From Agaricus subrufescens (Eukaryota; Basidiomycota; Agaricomycetes; Agaricales; Agaricaceae), in assembly GCA_029945375.1 (NCBI GenBank), contig CM057062.1, positions 744,001 through 808,000 on the forward strand: DNA of 64,000 nucleotides, given 5' to 3'. Position 1 is the stretch's first letter; each line of letters opens with the position of its first letter. The notes below the pieces were generated by a model. The model saw only the letters and a program-made list of their open reading frames with translations, did no database searches and was not told where the DNA came from. The position numbers were made by a program, and so were the translations under genes. Positions 42,570-54,400 of this stretch are shown piece by piece.

Positions 42570-42818
42570 ACAAGCAGAGTGTGTTTCTCAGAACAACAGT
42601 CACCCGACAGTCACCACCTGACCAGTAAAATGGCCTGATGGCTCACTCGGGTTCAGCCGGGATGTCCTTGTCGGCTAATGACTTGGACAAACATGGATCG
42701 TCCAAAAGGGGGGTTGTGACGACCAGACTACATGGACCGTGAAGCACGAACGAGCCAACCGTCCTAATTGGTAATTCCCACGAGGCGCTTCTCTGCCTGC
42801 CACCCTACCACCCGTCAT

Positions 42819-44870
42819 ATGCCAGCGTCTTCGTTCCAACTTTCTCAACTCTTGCGCTTTCGCAGATCACGCTCACCCCACCCATCTTTGTCACATGTTC
42901 CGAAATTCCTCACTCACCAGACCTTATCACGCCTCCTGCCCTGCGCCCGTACCCTTTGTCAGAGCAGGTGGTGTATGCGGCCGCTACCACTTCTCGATCA
43001 GATTCAGACCATCCGCTTGCACCTGAAATTCCTGTTTGCGGACGAAGCTGTAGACCCCCTCAGCAGCCAACCTTCATGAGCATCATGTCAGATGACTCCT
43101 GATGCCAAACAGCCTACACACTTTGTGTCTTCTTCCAGCCCCACTACCATCATTCAAGCCCAAAACCATATTGAACTGCAGCCTGCGACGTGTACACTTA
43201 CGATGGTGCAACAACAGCCGTTGAGTTCCGAGCCTGTAAACATGAGCTTCTTTGTGTATTTTAATCGCGATTAGAAATCAGAAACCCTGGTAGCCGTCAT
43301 CAAGGCCCGATCTTTCACAGCCGCAGGTTCAGAATCAAGGAATGTTCAATCAAGCCCAAATTGTTTCTGCGACGGGAAACTTCGTCTATGGCAACAAGGC
43401 CAACAGTGAGAGAATGGCACTGAATATTCCAGTACAACAACATTTCTACCAGCCACTATCAACACGGTATCAAGTCAATGTAAGGAATCGAGATCACTCT
43501 TTCATCGCTTCTATTGATTCTCATGTTTGGTAGTCATGGAGAAGCTTCTGAAGGGAACTATCCCTGGGGCAGCACCCAATTCCTCTGCCCGTGACCCCCC
43601 TCCGTGATGCCATCCTGGAACCCGCTTGGCCGTTCTTAGACAGTGCATAGCCTTCATCCACAACTGCAATGGCGTGAAAAAGATACATTGGCTAGTCGGT
43701 GTGGCCGGAGTAGGAAAGTCAGCTGTCATGCAAAACATTACCGAGTCTCCCGAACTGTCAGTGAGCTACCACGCGTCAGTTTCTTCACTGTCAATGGACG
43801 TCAGGATGGAACAGCAGCTGTGACTACACTCTCCTATCAGTTCGCTCCCAAATCTAACGCCTATCGTAAAACCATTGAGCCAGAGATCGTTCGTGATCCA
43901 TCACTTCTTCAATCATCCATGGCAAACCAGTTCAACAAGTTGATTGTCGATCCCTTCATACACAACCAGGAACTGAACTCTGCCAGTCGCGTCCTGGTCA
44001 TCATTGATGGCCTTGATGAATGCGCCAATCCACACACCCAACAAGACCTCCTACGTCTCATATCTGATCTCTGCACCAATCATCCTTCGTCACCCTTAGT
44101 CTGGCTCAATGCCAGCCGACCCAAATCGCACATCATATCCTTCTTCTCTAGGCACGGTGTCATCCCCACTTATGAGAAGGAGCAGGTTCCTGTAAATTCC
44201 AACGAAGCTCGTGCTGACATTGAACGGTTCCTCTGTGATCAGTTGATGGAGATTAAAGAGGCGTCAGACTCACTCGATCCGCTGTGGCCCAAGGAACGAC
44301 ACATTGGGAAAGTCGTGGATGCAGCTGGCAGGCTATTTGCATATGCACAGACTGTCACCAGATATATCGGTGACTGGAGGGTTGGAAGTCCCGTATCGCA
44401 GCTGTCCGATGTCCTGAATGTCATTGACGAGCACCCCATGACACACCTCTCGCGAGAGGAGCACCCGATGGCTCTACTGGATGCATTGTATGCGCGAATT
44501 CTATTGAATGTTTCCCTTAAAATCCTGTTTATTATACAAAAAATTATGTTGGCATTAGCATCGCATTGGGATTGGACTCTGGCGCCTGAGTATAGCCGTA
44601 ATTTTGTTGTCTTATACAGTTGGTTAGGTATAACACCCGACAAAGCCTACGCCACTCTCAATTGCCTTTGTTCTGTGTTCAAAATCCCTCTGCGCGACGA
44701 AATGATGATCCTGATCACAGCGTTAAGTACTGGTTTAATGAGACCTTTAACGAAAGCTCCCCCCTACTTTGATGAGTGTACTAACCATTTTGTTTCTGTT
44801 CCGTCTCAAGGATATACCACTCTTGGTGAGGCTTGAGGTGCTCGTTACAAAATGCTGGAATGCGTATAGA
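42819..44870 (+). pseudogene. NACHT-NTPase (NLR-like) copy 3, frameshifted
   Basis: Divergent partner of NLR gene 1 across the KDZ insertion. It starts at ATG 42819 with a Ser/Pro/Leu-rich N-terminus, then FNQAQIVSATGNFVYGN near 43345 (cf. VFKYARDFSVVGSNFVEA), a family donor AAGTCAAT|GTAAG near 43480, and ATGGAGAAGC after the next intron. The P-loop GVAGVGKSAVMQN is in one frame (43626) and the rest, with Walker B VLVIIDGLDEC, follows in another (43643-44836), so a frameshift lies near 43750-43790. Another disruption lies near 43600. The C-terminal region decays after about 44690. Confidence 0.82.
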
Positions 44871-45179
44871 CTTGTCACATCTCAAACAGTTCCTCTACGT
44901 ACGTGCTAAACCCCGAGTCTTTTACGCTTCAAGGGCATCTGGAACCAGTTGTATTTGTCGGATGAGACAATGCAAAGACTCATGTTAGCTACAAGAAAGA
45001 GAACCGCACCGAATATTTGTACTACTCACACTCCTCGATATTTGGATGGAGGATGTGGTAAAGGGTTGGCGGAATTGTGGGAAGATGCTCCTTGGTTGTT
45101 TATTAGTAGCATCTTCCTCTGGCCGTCTACTATGTGAAGCGCCTCGACTCCATGTGATCAACATGCGTGTATTTTCCTT
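44871..45179. other. Decayed NLR-related sequence, no gene
   Basis: No frame with family motifs continues here. By position it should contain the C-terminal exons of copy 3, but I can identify none of the landmark motifs. Confidence 0.4.
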
Positions 45180-45967
45180 CTACCTTCTTTTTATCTCCCA
45201 ATGCCCGATGACTGACTCTATCCCCCTCAAGCTCAAAGTTATCGTCATTTTCACTCGCATTTCTTCAAGCCACTCCCGCCACTTCCTCATGAACATGTGA
45301 CTACATCTCACTCCCGCTCCCCTAGCGCTTCTCCAGCTCCATCCTCTCGTCTTACTTTTAGACCTACACTGGACCAGCCACATCCTGTTACCCCGGTTGA
45401 AGTTATCCACCGAGTCGGTCCTAACTCAAATGAACATTAGCAACCACCCCGGTGACCATTCTAGCTGTCCAGACCAACCTTTGCACAACCAAAGGGGCAT
45501 GTTTAATTATGCTCGTAATTTTCCTGTCACAGGCACTTGTGTCGATGGAAATGGTGAGATCAATTCAACGGTATCACTGTCTATATACTGATAGAATCAA
45601 CCCAGTCACTTATAACAATGTACCCTCAAACCAATGTAAGTGCCATCGCTTTTTTTTGTTACCTGTATTGACTCTATATGTGCTAGTCATGAGAGAACTC
45701 TGGGAAAAAATCATACCTGGCGCAGAGTTTGACTCACCTGACCGTGACCCACCACCGCGATGCCATCCTGGAACCCATTTGTCCGTTCTCGAACGTTGCC
45801 TATACTTCATCTCCCACTGCAATGGTGTGCAAAAGATCCGCTGGGTTGCTGGAGCTGCAGGAGTCGGAAAGTCAGCTATCATGCAGCCAGCGTTGCTGAG
45901 TCTCCCAGGCTTCAGGTGGACTACCATGCGTAGGTATTCTTCTCCATCAACGGACGTATTTTATTAA
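45180..45967 (+). pseudogene. NACHT-NTPase copy 4, truncated after the P-loop
   Basis: Contains the N-terminal exon motif GMFNYARNFPVTGTCVDGNG (about 45508-45570), the small-exon end CAAACCAAT followed by GTAAG, and an exon starting ATGAGAGAACTCTGG with the family block RDPPPRCHPGTHLSVLERC and P-loop GAAGVGKSAIMQ. It stops abruptly at about 45967, where the 3' flank of NLR copy 2 begins (TGAGTGAAACGCCGCACAG at 46001). Everything after the P-loop is missing. Confidence 0.82.
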
Positions 45968-46314
45968 CATAGTAACAAGCTCTGAGTTCTCAGGAATCAG
46001 GGTTTTGAGTGAAACGCCGCACAGACAACGAGCAAGGAGTGCTTTACCCGACTGGTAAACGACCAGCATCCGATAAACAACTAATCAAGATGGCCTGATG
46101 GCTCACTCAGATTTAGCCGAGACAGCCATGGCAAGTAACTGAAAACTTGGAATGACTTATAGTAATTTTGAACGATCTAAACAAGAGGCAGTACTATCAG
46201 ACATGTCTTGAATGGACTGCATTGGAAAACCTCTCAACGGCCAGACAACATGGACCACTCCAAAAGTCCACCCTCATCATTCTTAACAAGATCAATTCAG
46301 TAGTTCATAATACA

Positions 46315-49283
46315 TTATACTGTACTCCCGAGCTCCTCGCGTTTGGACTGGTCAAGCCAAAGGGGTACCCAATATGTCCACTCCGACACACCATCCTCCG
46401 GATCAACAAATCCAACTTCGATCCAACTGTAAACCGACGAAGTGAACATAATCGGAACGGCGTAATCCGGAGAATGGGCAACGAAACTTTCCAGTTGGCG
46501 TGTAAGCCTATCAGAGCAGAAATTGCATCTCCGCCAATTAAAGATAGTCGTCCAATTTTCTCCTTGTTCGAACTGGCCGACCCGTTTGTGCTATACAGTA
46601 CAGGTTCAAAGGATGTTTGGAAATGCTAAAATCTCACTCACCTCACAAGGTGATTCCCATACATCAGGTAAAATCATTGTCGTGACGGGACACCGGAAGC
46701 ACATCTTGCAATCAAAATCATCATTAAAGTCGGAAATGGATATTTTCTTGGCAGGTATTTGCTTCAATATCCCATGCTGCAAAAATTCATTGCGTCGAGT
46801 TGTATCCTTATGTATAATTTTAGCAACAAGCATGGAGTAAATGTATCATGGGACACTCACAAACACCACGTCGCACAATTTATTGAAGGGAAAGAATGGA
46901 AAATACGTATAAAACTGAGTAGTCAGGAGCTCGACGTAGGGCTTGCTCTGGAAAACCGGGTCCCTGCGTTCTATCCCTTGCACAACTTCTCGAATGGCCA
47001 GGTGATACATGCTCTGTCGCGTCTGTGCGTCATTCCAACGAATCTTGTCCTGAGCCGGCCACGAAAACGAAATCTTTTCTACAACGCCACCACGGTGGGC
47101 CAGCTGGCCATAATGAAAAATCGTAGCGATCCTAGAACTGCTACAGCCATCAGGAGCTTCCTTTAATACCCTCAACGCACATTGGATCATGATCTGGCGA
47201 GCATCATGTCGGAGATCAGTGGAAAATCTGGACCTGGATAAGTAGTCGAAGAAAGATTTGTGGAAAAGTTGAGGTGCTCTCGTATGGGCTTCATGGCGCT
47301 CTGGGAAACCCAAAACAGCGCGGAGGCGATTGAGAGCAGTATAAGCTTCATTGGCCGTCATCCCTAACCAATTGCATAGAACAATAAGATTCTCCCCATC
47401 TCCCACGGCCGAATCCCAACCTGATGCTAGCGCCAACAAGAGTTTTCGGGCATTGACCATAATTCTCGGCGGAATATGGGATAAGATTCGCGTATACAGT
47501 GCATCAAGTAGAGCCATTGGATGGTCTTCTTGTGACAGCCCAGACAATGGAAGCTCATCAATGACATTCAAGACGTCAATGAGTTGTGAGGCCGGGTCGC
47601 AAACATTCGAGTCACCAATATATCTGATGACAGTTTGCGCATAAGCAAATAGACCGCCTGCAGCATTCGCCAACTTCCACAAATGTTGTTCATCGGGCCA
47701 TGGTGCATCAAGTAAAGACGCCCTTCCGATCTTAGTCAGCTCGTGGCGAAGGCATCGTTCAACATCTGCTCGAGCCTCATCAGAATCTACCGCGATCTCC
47801 TCCTTCTCATATGCTGGTGAAACATCGGGGTCAGCGAAGAATGAGATTATGTGTGGCTCAGGGCGGCTGGCAATGAGCCATGCAATGGGCGAAGATGGAT
47901 ATGAGGTGCAGAAACTAGAGATAAGGAGGAGGAGCTCGACTTGGGTACGTGTGTCCTTGCACTCGTCCAGGCCGTCAACAATAATCAGCACACGACCGGC
48001 AGAGTGAAGGTCTGTGTTGTGAATGAATGGTTGAACAATGAACCTCTCGAATTGGACAGCCATCGACGACTGAAGGAGGGATGGATCACGGTTGATCTGA
48101 TCCTCGATGACCCGACGATATGACTGCGATTTGGCGGCGAGCTGGTAACAAAGAGTAATGATGGTCTTCGTTCCCTCATCGCGGCCATTGATAGAAAGGA
48201 ACACCGACGCGCGATGATTGACCGAAAGCTTGGGAGACTCAGTGACGCTCTGCATAATAGCAGACTTTCCTACTCCTGCAGCTCCGACGACCCAGCGCGT
48301 CTTTCGGCTTCCCTCGCAGTGTGCAATAAAATGGAGGCACCGCTCGAGAATTGCCAAACGAGTTCCGGGGTGACATCGAGGGGGTGGATCGCGAGCCGAG
48401 GAATCAGATGCTGCTCCAGGTATCGTCTTTTCCAAGAGTTTCTCCATGACTAGCATAGTAACCATCAACGGTAATTCCAAAACTCAGTATGCTGCTTACA
48501 TTGGTTTGAGGTGTCTAGTAGAGTAACAATCAACAACGGTAAAAAAACTAGGTATGTTGCTTACATTGGTTCAAGACGTTGATGTTATTTGTGACTAGCA
48601 AAGTTGTATGCTGACATTGGAAGACCACTCATGTGAAGTCAACACGGCTTACTTTCGGCATTGGTAGCTTCAACAAAGTTCGACCCCACAAGCGAGACAT
48701 CCCGTGCGTTTTTGAATACTTCTTGGCCCTGATGTAGCGATGGCGATGACGTGAGATCCTTGGAAGAAGGTGGCTGTGCATTGTTGATCATCGTCATTTT
48801 CAAGTCAAATTTAAAGAGGAGACTTACGTTTTGTCGTTCAATAACCAAGGATTGTTGCGAATGCGTCGCAAGTGAATAAGATGGATGCAGGGCTTGGGTC
48901 GAGTCCGTCGAATTAGGGATAGGTGGGACAGAAATGGCTGTACGAGCAGCTAAATCTGGGGAGATGGGCTTGGGCGTCAAGATCGATGTGATTGGAGGTG
49001 ATGCTGGCAAGGATTGACTAGTGGAATCTCCCCGTGCCTTGCCCACATCAAGACGGTCTGGCGAATTGTTGAGATATGCTGTGCCACTGCGATTGAATGA
49101 ACAAGATGTACCAGCGTCAGCATGCTTATACTGCTCCGGAGCATCTTGTCTAGAGGAAGGACGGGAGGACAGAGCAGGATGAGGGGAATGGGAGTCATTG
49201 GGGAAATTGGATTGGGATGAATGCGAGCCTGGTGAGCGGTGAGGACGTAGGAAGCGAGAAAGGCGGAAACTAAAGTCAGGCAT
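46315..49283 (-). pseudogene. NACHT-NTPase (NLR-like) copy 2, one TGA stop
   Basis: A near-complete paralogue of NLR gene 1 with the same exon plan, including the 15-nt exon (ACACCTCAAACCAAT), the P-loop GAAGVGKSAIMQS, Walker B VLIIVDGLDEC and the C-terminal exon ending REELGSTV. A TGA at 46846-46848 interrupts the frame (gene 1 reads CGG there) before the last ~60 codons of the NACHT exon and the final exon. The SP dipeptide expansion of gene 1 is absent (TSSPSLHQGQEVF). A product truncated at 46846 could still carry the whole NTPase, so loss of function is probable but not certain. Confidence 0.82.
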
Positions 49284-49903
49284 GCTGGTTGGGCAGGAGC
49301 GAGGTTCATCATGCCACGAAAACGTGTAGACGCCACTTATTTATAGCACACGCACTAGTGCCCCCATTTGCCCACGCTGCCGCTCAGATACCGAAACTTG
49401 GTCCAACCCAAACAGGTCCGATTGGTGAACTGTGTATGTTGTGCATCGTAGGAACATTGGCGCACCCAACACCGAAAAAGCACCATAGCCGCAAGACACT
49501 CATTTCACAGGAGTACCAGTTATTACAGCAGTTGATTCGGTATGGCTTCGGGTTCTAGCATAGTGACAAGTCGTGAATTCGAAGGCATCAAAGTCCTGGG
49601 TGAAACGCCGCACAGCCAATGAGCAACAGTCACCCGACAGTCACAAAGTCACTCGACTGTCACCTGATTGGTACACGACCAAGATGGCCTGGATGGCTCA
49701 CTCAGACCCAGCCAGGACGGTCATGTCGAGTGGCAGAGCTTGAACTGACTGAGGTAAACATGGAGGATCAACACTAGAGGCAGCACTATCAGACTGGCAT
49801 ATCTTGAATCGACTGCGTCGGAAGACCTCTCAATGACCAGACATGCTTCAAAAGTCTGGCCTCATCATTCTCAACAAGATCAATTCAGTAGCAAATAATA
49901 CAT
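49284..49903. other. Upstream region of NLR copy 2, no gene
   Basis: Holds the family phrases AGCATAGTGACAAGT and GTGAAACGCCGCACAG, as at 28680-28735 and 45990-46030, followed by CACCCGACAGTCAC repeats. No coding sequence is supported. Confidence 0.55.
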
Positions 49904-51450
49904 TATATTGTACTCCCGAGCTCCTCACGTCCCGACTGCACAAGGAAAAGCGGCAACCAATATGTCCACCCCGACACACCACCCTCCGGATCAACAAATC
50001 CAACTTCGATCCAACTACGAACCGACGAAGTGAACATGATAGGAACAGCATAATCCGGAGAATGGGCAACGAAAATTTCCAGTTGGCGTGTAAGCCTATA
50101 AGAGCAGAAAGTGCATTTTTGCCATGTAAAGGTAGTTGTCCAATTCTGCTCCTCTCCTTTTTTGTACTGGCCGTCCCGTTGGTGCTATACAGTACAAGTT
50201 CAATGGGTGTTTGGAAATGCTAACATCTCCCTCACCTCACAAGATGATTCCCATACATCAGGTAAAATCACTGTCGTGACGGGACGCCGGAAGCAGATCT
50301 TGCTATGAAAAACACTAGTAATGTCGGAAATGGAGATTTTCTTGGCAGGTATTTGCTTCAGTATGCCGTGCTACAAGAATTCATCGCGTCGAGATGTATC
50401 CTTATGTATATTTTCAGCCACAAGCATGGAGCAAATGTAAGATGGGACACTCACAAACACCACATCGCACAATTTAATGAAGGGAAAGCTTAAATCATGA
50501 ACATAAATCCGAGTAGTCAAGAGCTCAATGTAGGGCTTTGTCTGGAACACCGGATCTCCGCATTCTACCCCTTGCACAACTTCTCCAATGGCCAGCTGAT
50601 ACATGCTCTGCCGCGTCCGTGCGTCATTCCAACGAATCTTGTCCCGAACCGGCCACGAAATTGAAATCCTATCTCTAGCACCACTACAGAGGTCCAGTAT
50701 GCCATACTCGTAAGACATATCGGATTTATCACAGTGATTGCCATCGGGAGCTTGCTTAAGTACTCTCAATGCACATTGGATCATGATCTGGTGAGCTTCA
50801 AGTTTGAGATCGTTAGAAAATCTGGACCTAGATAAATGATCGAAGAAAGATCAATCTTAGTCAGTTCGTGGCGAAGGCATCGTTCAACATCTTCTCGAGC
50901 CTCATTAGAATCTACAGCAAGTGGCTATGAATGGATCGTCAATTTCCAAGTCAACTTTGAAGAAGAGACTTACATATTGTGGCTCCATAATCAAAGACTG
51001 TTGCGAAGGCGTCGCAACCGAATACGATGGGTGCAGAGCTTGGGTCGAGCCTGTCGAATCAGAGATAGGTGGGAACTGAAATAGCTGTACGACCAGCTAA
51101 ATCTGGGGAGATAGACTTGGGTGTCAGGATCGATGCGATTGGAGGTGACGCTGGCAAGAATTGACTAGTGGGATCTCCCGACTCCCTGCCCACATCAAGA
51201 CAATCCGGGCAATCTTTGAGACGCATTGGGCCACTGGGATTGGATGAACAAGACGTCGCAGCGCAGTCATGTGTGTCCTGCTCCAGAACATTTTGCCTAG
51301 AGAGAGGACGGGAGGACAGAGCAGCAGTCGGGTTAAAATGAGGGGAATGGGAATCACTGCGAGATTTTGCTGGTGATGAGTGCGAGCATTGACCCCTATG
51401 AGCTCGTCCAGCGGTGAGAGGAATACACGTTTTTCCAGTGGGGACATGCA
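49904..51450 (-). pseudogene. NACHT-NTPase copy 5, internally deleted
   Basis: Carries the C-terminal exon (YWLPLFLVQSGREELGSTI at 49904-50000), an interrupted piece of the preceding exon (50371-50784, ending at TAG where gene 1 has CAG), a short NACHT piece (RCLRHELTKI, about 50848-50925) and N-terminal Ser/Pro-rich sequence (50930-51447). The segment with the P-loop and Walker B is gone: the sequence jumps from AGAAAGAT to CAATCTTAGTCAG near 50851 and again near 50925. At least two internal deletions are therefore needed. Confidence 0.8.
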
Positions 51451-51474
51451 GACCTAGAGAAACCAGTCCATGCA

Positions 51475-52070
51475 GTGGAGGGGCTGAACGTGTCTATTCT
51501 ATTACACGTCAAGCCTTCACAGGCCTGGCTCGATAATCTCTTCGATCTACCACTTGACGTGAACGTTCCGCTTCATGCTCGCTATGGCATCCCCTCCTCT
51601 AGTCACTTATCGAAACCTCTTATTGGGGCCTACCATGACATTGTTCTCCCGTTCCCAGAAGCATTCATTGCTTGCGAAAAGAGTGAGTACACCTATCAGC
51701 TTCCATTGTTTCTTTATCTAATGCTGTTGCTTTCTAGAGCGTCCTCGATATTCTCATACACCACTACCATATCTCTCAGAAATGCAACTCCCTGAAGCTA
51801 GTCTTAAATCAAAAACGTTCACGATCCTCCATCTGAACTACTCTTCATCCGACCACATCAATACCGTTCGCGTGCCCCTCGGACATGTTCAGGATGTTGA
51901 TTGGGTACAATTATGGACCGCCAGTATCATTCTTCTATGTTTTATCTAGGTTCGCGTTATTGCTATACGGACTGCGACTCGACTTAGTTGTGTACCCGGC
52001 AGTTTGCAGGAGAAATCTGATTAACCGCCTGGTCAGGGCAGTCATTACCCTGAAACGATGTTACGCTTGA
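51475..52070 (+). pseudogene. Unrecognised gene fragment
   Basis: An open stretch encodes NVSILLHVKPSQAWLDNL, HARYGIPSSSHLSKPLIGAY and PFPEAFIACEK, then a plausible intron (GTGAGTACAC...TTTCTAG, 51683-51737) and VLDILIHHYHIS before stops accumulate. No family recognised and no clear start codon. It is probably the exposed remainder of a host gene next to the NLR duplication. Confidence 0.35.
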
Positions 52071-52079
52071 GTCAAGGTC

Positions 52080-52565
52080 ATGTGCGACCTAAGATGGCAC
52101 GGGCACTCCTCATGATCACTTGTGCCTCCCTTGTTACATGACTTAACGCTCTCAACTGGGCGGTTTGGAAAAGCAATACACAGCGACTCGAGGGGCCGAT
52201 ATTCATTGTCCTACCCATTCTCTGAAGGTTATAACTGATATTGGGACACAGGAAATTCTTATATGCGGACGATCCACGTAGGCTGATTGCCGGAGGCACC
52301 CCTGGAGGCCGAGTGGGTGGCATCACTCCCAAATTCCACGTTCCTTCCATTGATCCGAGTAGGCCACATTTCTTTTAGCCGACTCTTCTGATTTCTCATC
52401 GAACAGACGTCTTAGGACCGGATTGAGACGCTCTCCGGAAGCTATCTTCGCTTGGCGAACCAATTGCAGCCGTCCACTGCAACTTTTTGTTCTATTTTTG
52501 TTTTCTACTCCACTCTGCCGAGAGGCGGCTGCAACGAGCGTAACCACGCTACACAAGTGAACACA
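52080..52565. other. Non-coding stretch before the hAT-like element
   Basis: No gene supported. The last 40 bp (ACCACGCTACACAAGTGAAC and ACAACCACGCC) are diverged copies of a short tandem motif that continues on the far side of the element at 53662-53720. Confidence 0.45.
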
Positions 52566-52573
52566 ACCACGCC

Positions 52574-53661
52574 CAGGGGGCTGTCAGCCGAGCAATTCGC
52601 TAAATCAACTACCTGCAACGAGGTCCCCATTTTTTTCCTAATTCGGAGTTCTCACCAAAACCCTGGTCACTCAAAATAACGCTTAGGTCACATCATAGTC
52701 ACATTTCGGCTGCATTTCGGAGCAGATATAGAATTGATATAGATTGGGCTGATAGTATTTATCTACGCTACATCAGAAATGATGTTTCTTGATGGTGGCT
52801 TTGAGGATGACTGGGTCTCCGATCTTTGCCGCTTTCCAATAAATTCTCCAATTTCGTCATCTAATCCAAACTGTAGGCAATCTTCAGAGACTCCAAGAGG
52901 CAAATCATCACTATCCGGTAGCTTAAAATGCTTCGTCAATGCTAATCGGTGTGTAGCCAATGTCTTTGGCTGAGTGGAAGCGAAAGGGATAGGTCTCCCA
53001 AAGAGATCCAGCAGACCACTGAACCCATTGGCCAGGACATTCGACCAAGGGCCTTCCATCAGACCTGAAAAGATGTTGTAGACCAAGGGTTTCTTCAGCT
53101 TTGGGAACTGGATCCAGGAGTCGAGATTGTTTAAAGGCTCGTTTCTCCTGCCGAGCCTTGCATGCTTTACGGTGAGACTCCAATGTCTTTGGGTTTGCTG
53201 TTAGCGGAAGCTTGACAAAACCAAAGCACAAATCACAAGTGACAATGTGCCGTTTACCTTCATATCGAGTGCGGAACTGTGTCCCATCCTGGAGCATGAT
53301 AGTTGTGTCATCAAGAATGTGTTCCGATCGTGAGCCCATCGATGGCGAGAGTGGTAACGACGAGGTGTATTATGATAAGATCTATTACAAATTATGTTTT
53401 ACTGAGAATTTGCAGCGCATCCGGCAGGCATGCAGAATGTCGGCGAGATTTGTTAAATCGTTATCGTCACCAGGCCTGTGATCAGACCATTCTGATATCA
53501 CCGACGCCGTGACTGAGATTTTCCCAGCGTGATGTTCAGCGTGATTCTCAGCGTGATGATAGACATCTACAAGGGCCCCGTGAGAACTCCGAATTAGGAA
53601 AAAAATGGGGACCTCGTTGCAGGTAGTTGATTTAGCGAATTGCTCGGCTGACAGCCCCCTG
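52574..53661. mobile_element. hAT-like element, 1,088 bp, perfect 82-bp TIRs
   Basis: Terminal inverted repeats 52574-52655 and 53580-53661 are identical over 82 bp and start CAGGGGGCTGTCAGCCGAGC. An 8-bp target duplication ACCACGCC lies at 52566-52573 and 53662-53669. CAGGG-type ends plus 8-bp duplications are typical of hAT transposons. No full transposase fits in the interior, so it is non-autonomous. Near the right end TCAGCGTGAT-like units repeat three times (53524-53560). Confidence 0.9.
52763..53339 (-). CDS. ORF inside the hAT-like element with BED-like zinc motif
   Basis: Two overlapping frames (53339-52923 and 53086-52763) look like one gene joined by a short intron or broken by a frameshift near 53080. 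The first has HIVTCDLCFGFVKLPLTANP followed by KTLESHRKAC, i.e. C-x2-C ... H-x3-C, similar to a BED/C2H2 finger. The second is acidic with no known motif. It could be a captured host fragment or the DNA-binding end of a transposase; I cannot tell which. Confidence 0.4.
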
Positions 53662-53787
53662 ACCACGCCACACAGGTGAACATCACGACGCCACACAGTA
53701 AACATAACGCCACACAATGAAAAGGTATAAAAACCCCTCCCTCCTGGACAACCTATCTTCACAACTTTTTCTCGAGCTCTCACTTCA
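53662..53787 (+). promoter_or_regulatory. Tandem motif and TATA box
   Basis: Three diverged copies of a CCACACAGGTGAACATCACG-like motif (53665-53716) precede TATAAAAA at 53726-53733. The gap to an ATG at 53788 is about 55 bp, a normal promoter arrangement. The hAT-like element sits inside this motif array. Confidence 0.5.
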
Positions 53788-54400
53788 AATGCCCCCCTCG
53801 CTTAATACGAGAGGCTGCATGCGATCGACGTGATCGATGTTCGACCTCGGTGGTCAGGCAAGAGATCCCAGCTCTGTCGTTCGTCTCTCTATGCTCGACC
53901 TCATCGTCAACGGCTAGCTGATCGTTCTCGCCTTACTAGCTTGCTCACTGATGCTGATAACCTGGGCGTCTCGCAGTCGGTGGCCCAACCCCCCAACATC
54001 GACCAATGCGTATGTTTTTCCTATTCGTTGCTATCATTGTCATTGACACCTTACTACTAGTTGCTAATATACCCCGGCCTCGGCCACAACCTGCAAGCGG
54101 CGGCGATGGTTTGTCTATCCTCATTTATTTTGCTTGAACTTTATGAGCCACCGACGCCGCCGAGGGATTTAAATCTGGTGCCGCTCATCGCTAACGCGTG
54201 AGAGCACCATAGCGGGGCTGACGCGCCGCAATTGTATGCCAACCTTTCTTACTGTGCTCGGTGACTGACCGAGCTCCCATCAGGTCGCGTCAGCTAACCT
54301 GACTGAATTATTTGCGTTGCACGAGATCCGTGCGGCTTGCATGCTGACGATTTCTTTAGCAGATCATACTATTATTATTCTCAATCGTGAGTCCCTTCTC
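53788..54400 (+). other. Possible small gene remnant, not resolved
   Basis: Downstream of the TATA box the ATG at 53788 opens only a 14-codon frame. A second frame from 53830 has a plausible donor GTATGTTTTT (54009) and acceptor TACTACTAG (54060). No domain recognised. It may be a decayed gene or a non-coding transcript. Confidence 0.3.

Noticed and set aside
46168..46840. Plus-strand frames of 105-153 codons, with similar ones at 25305-25828 and 49843-50308
   Set aside because: They are antisense shadows of the conserved last exons of the minus-strand NLR copies.
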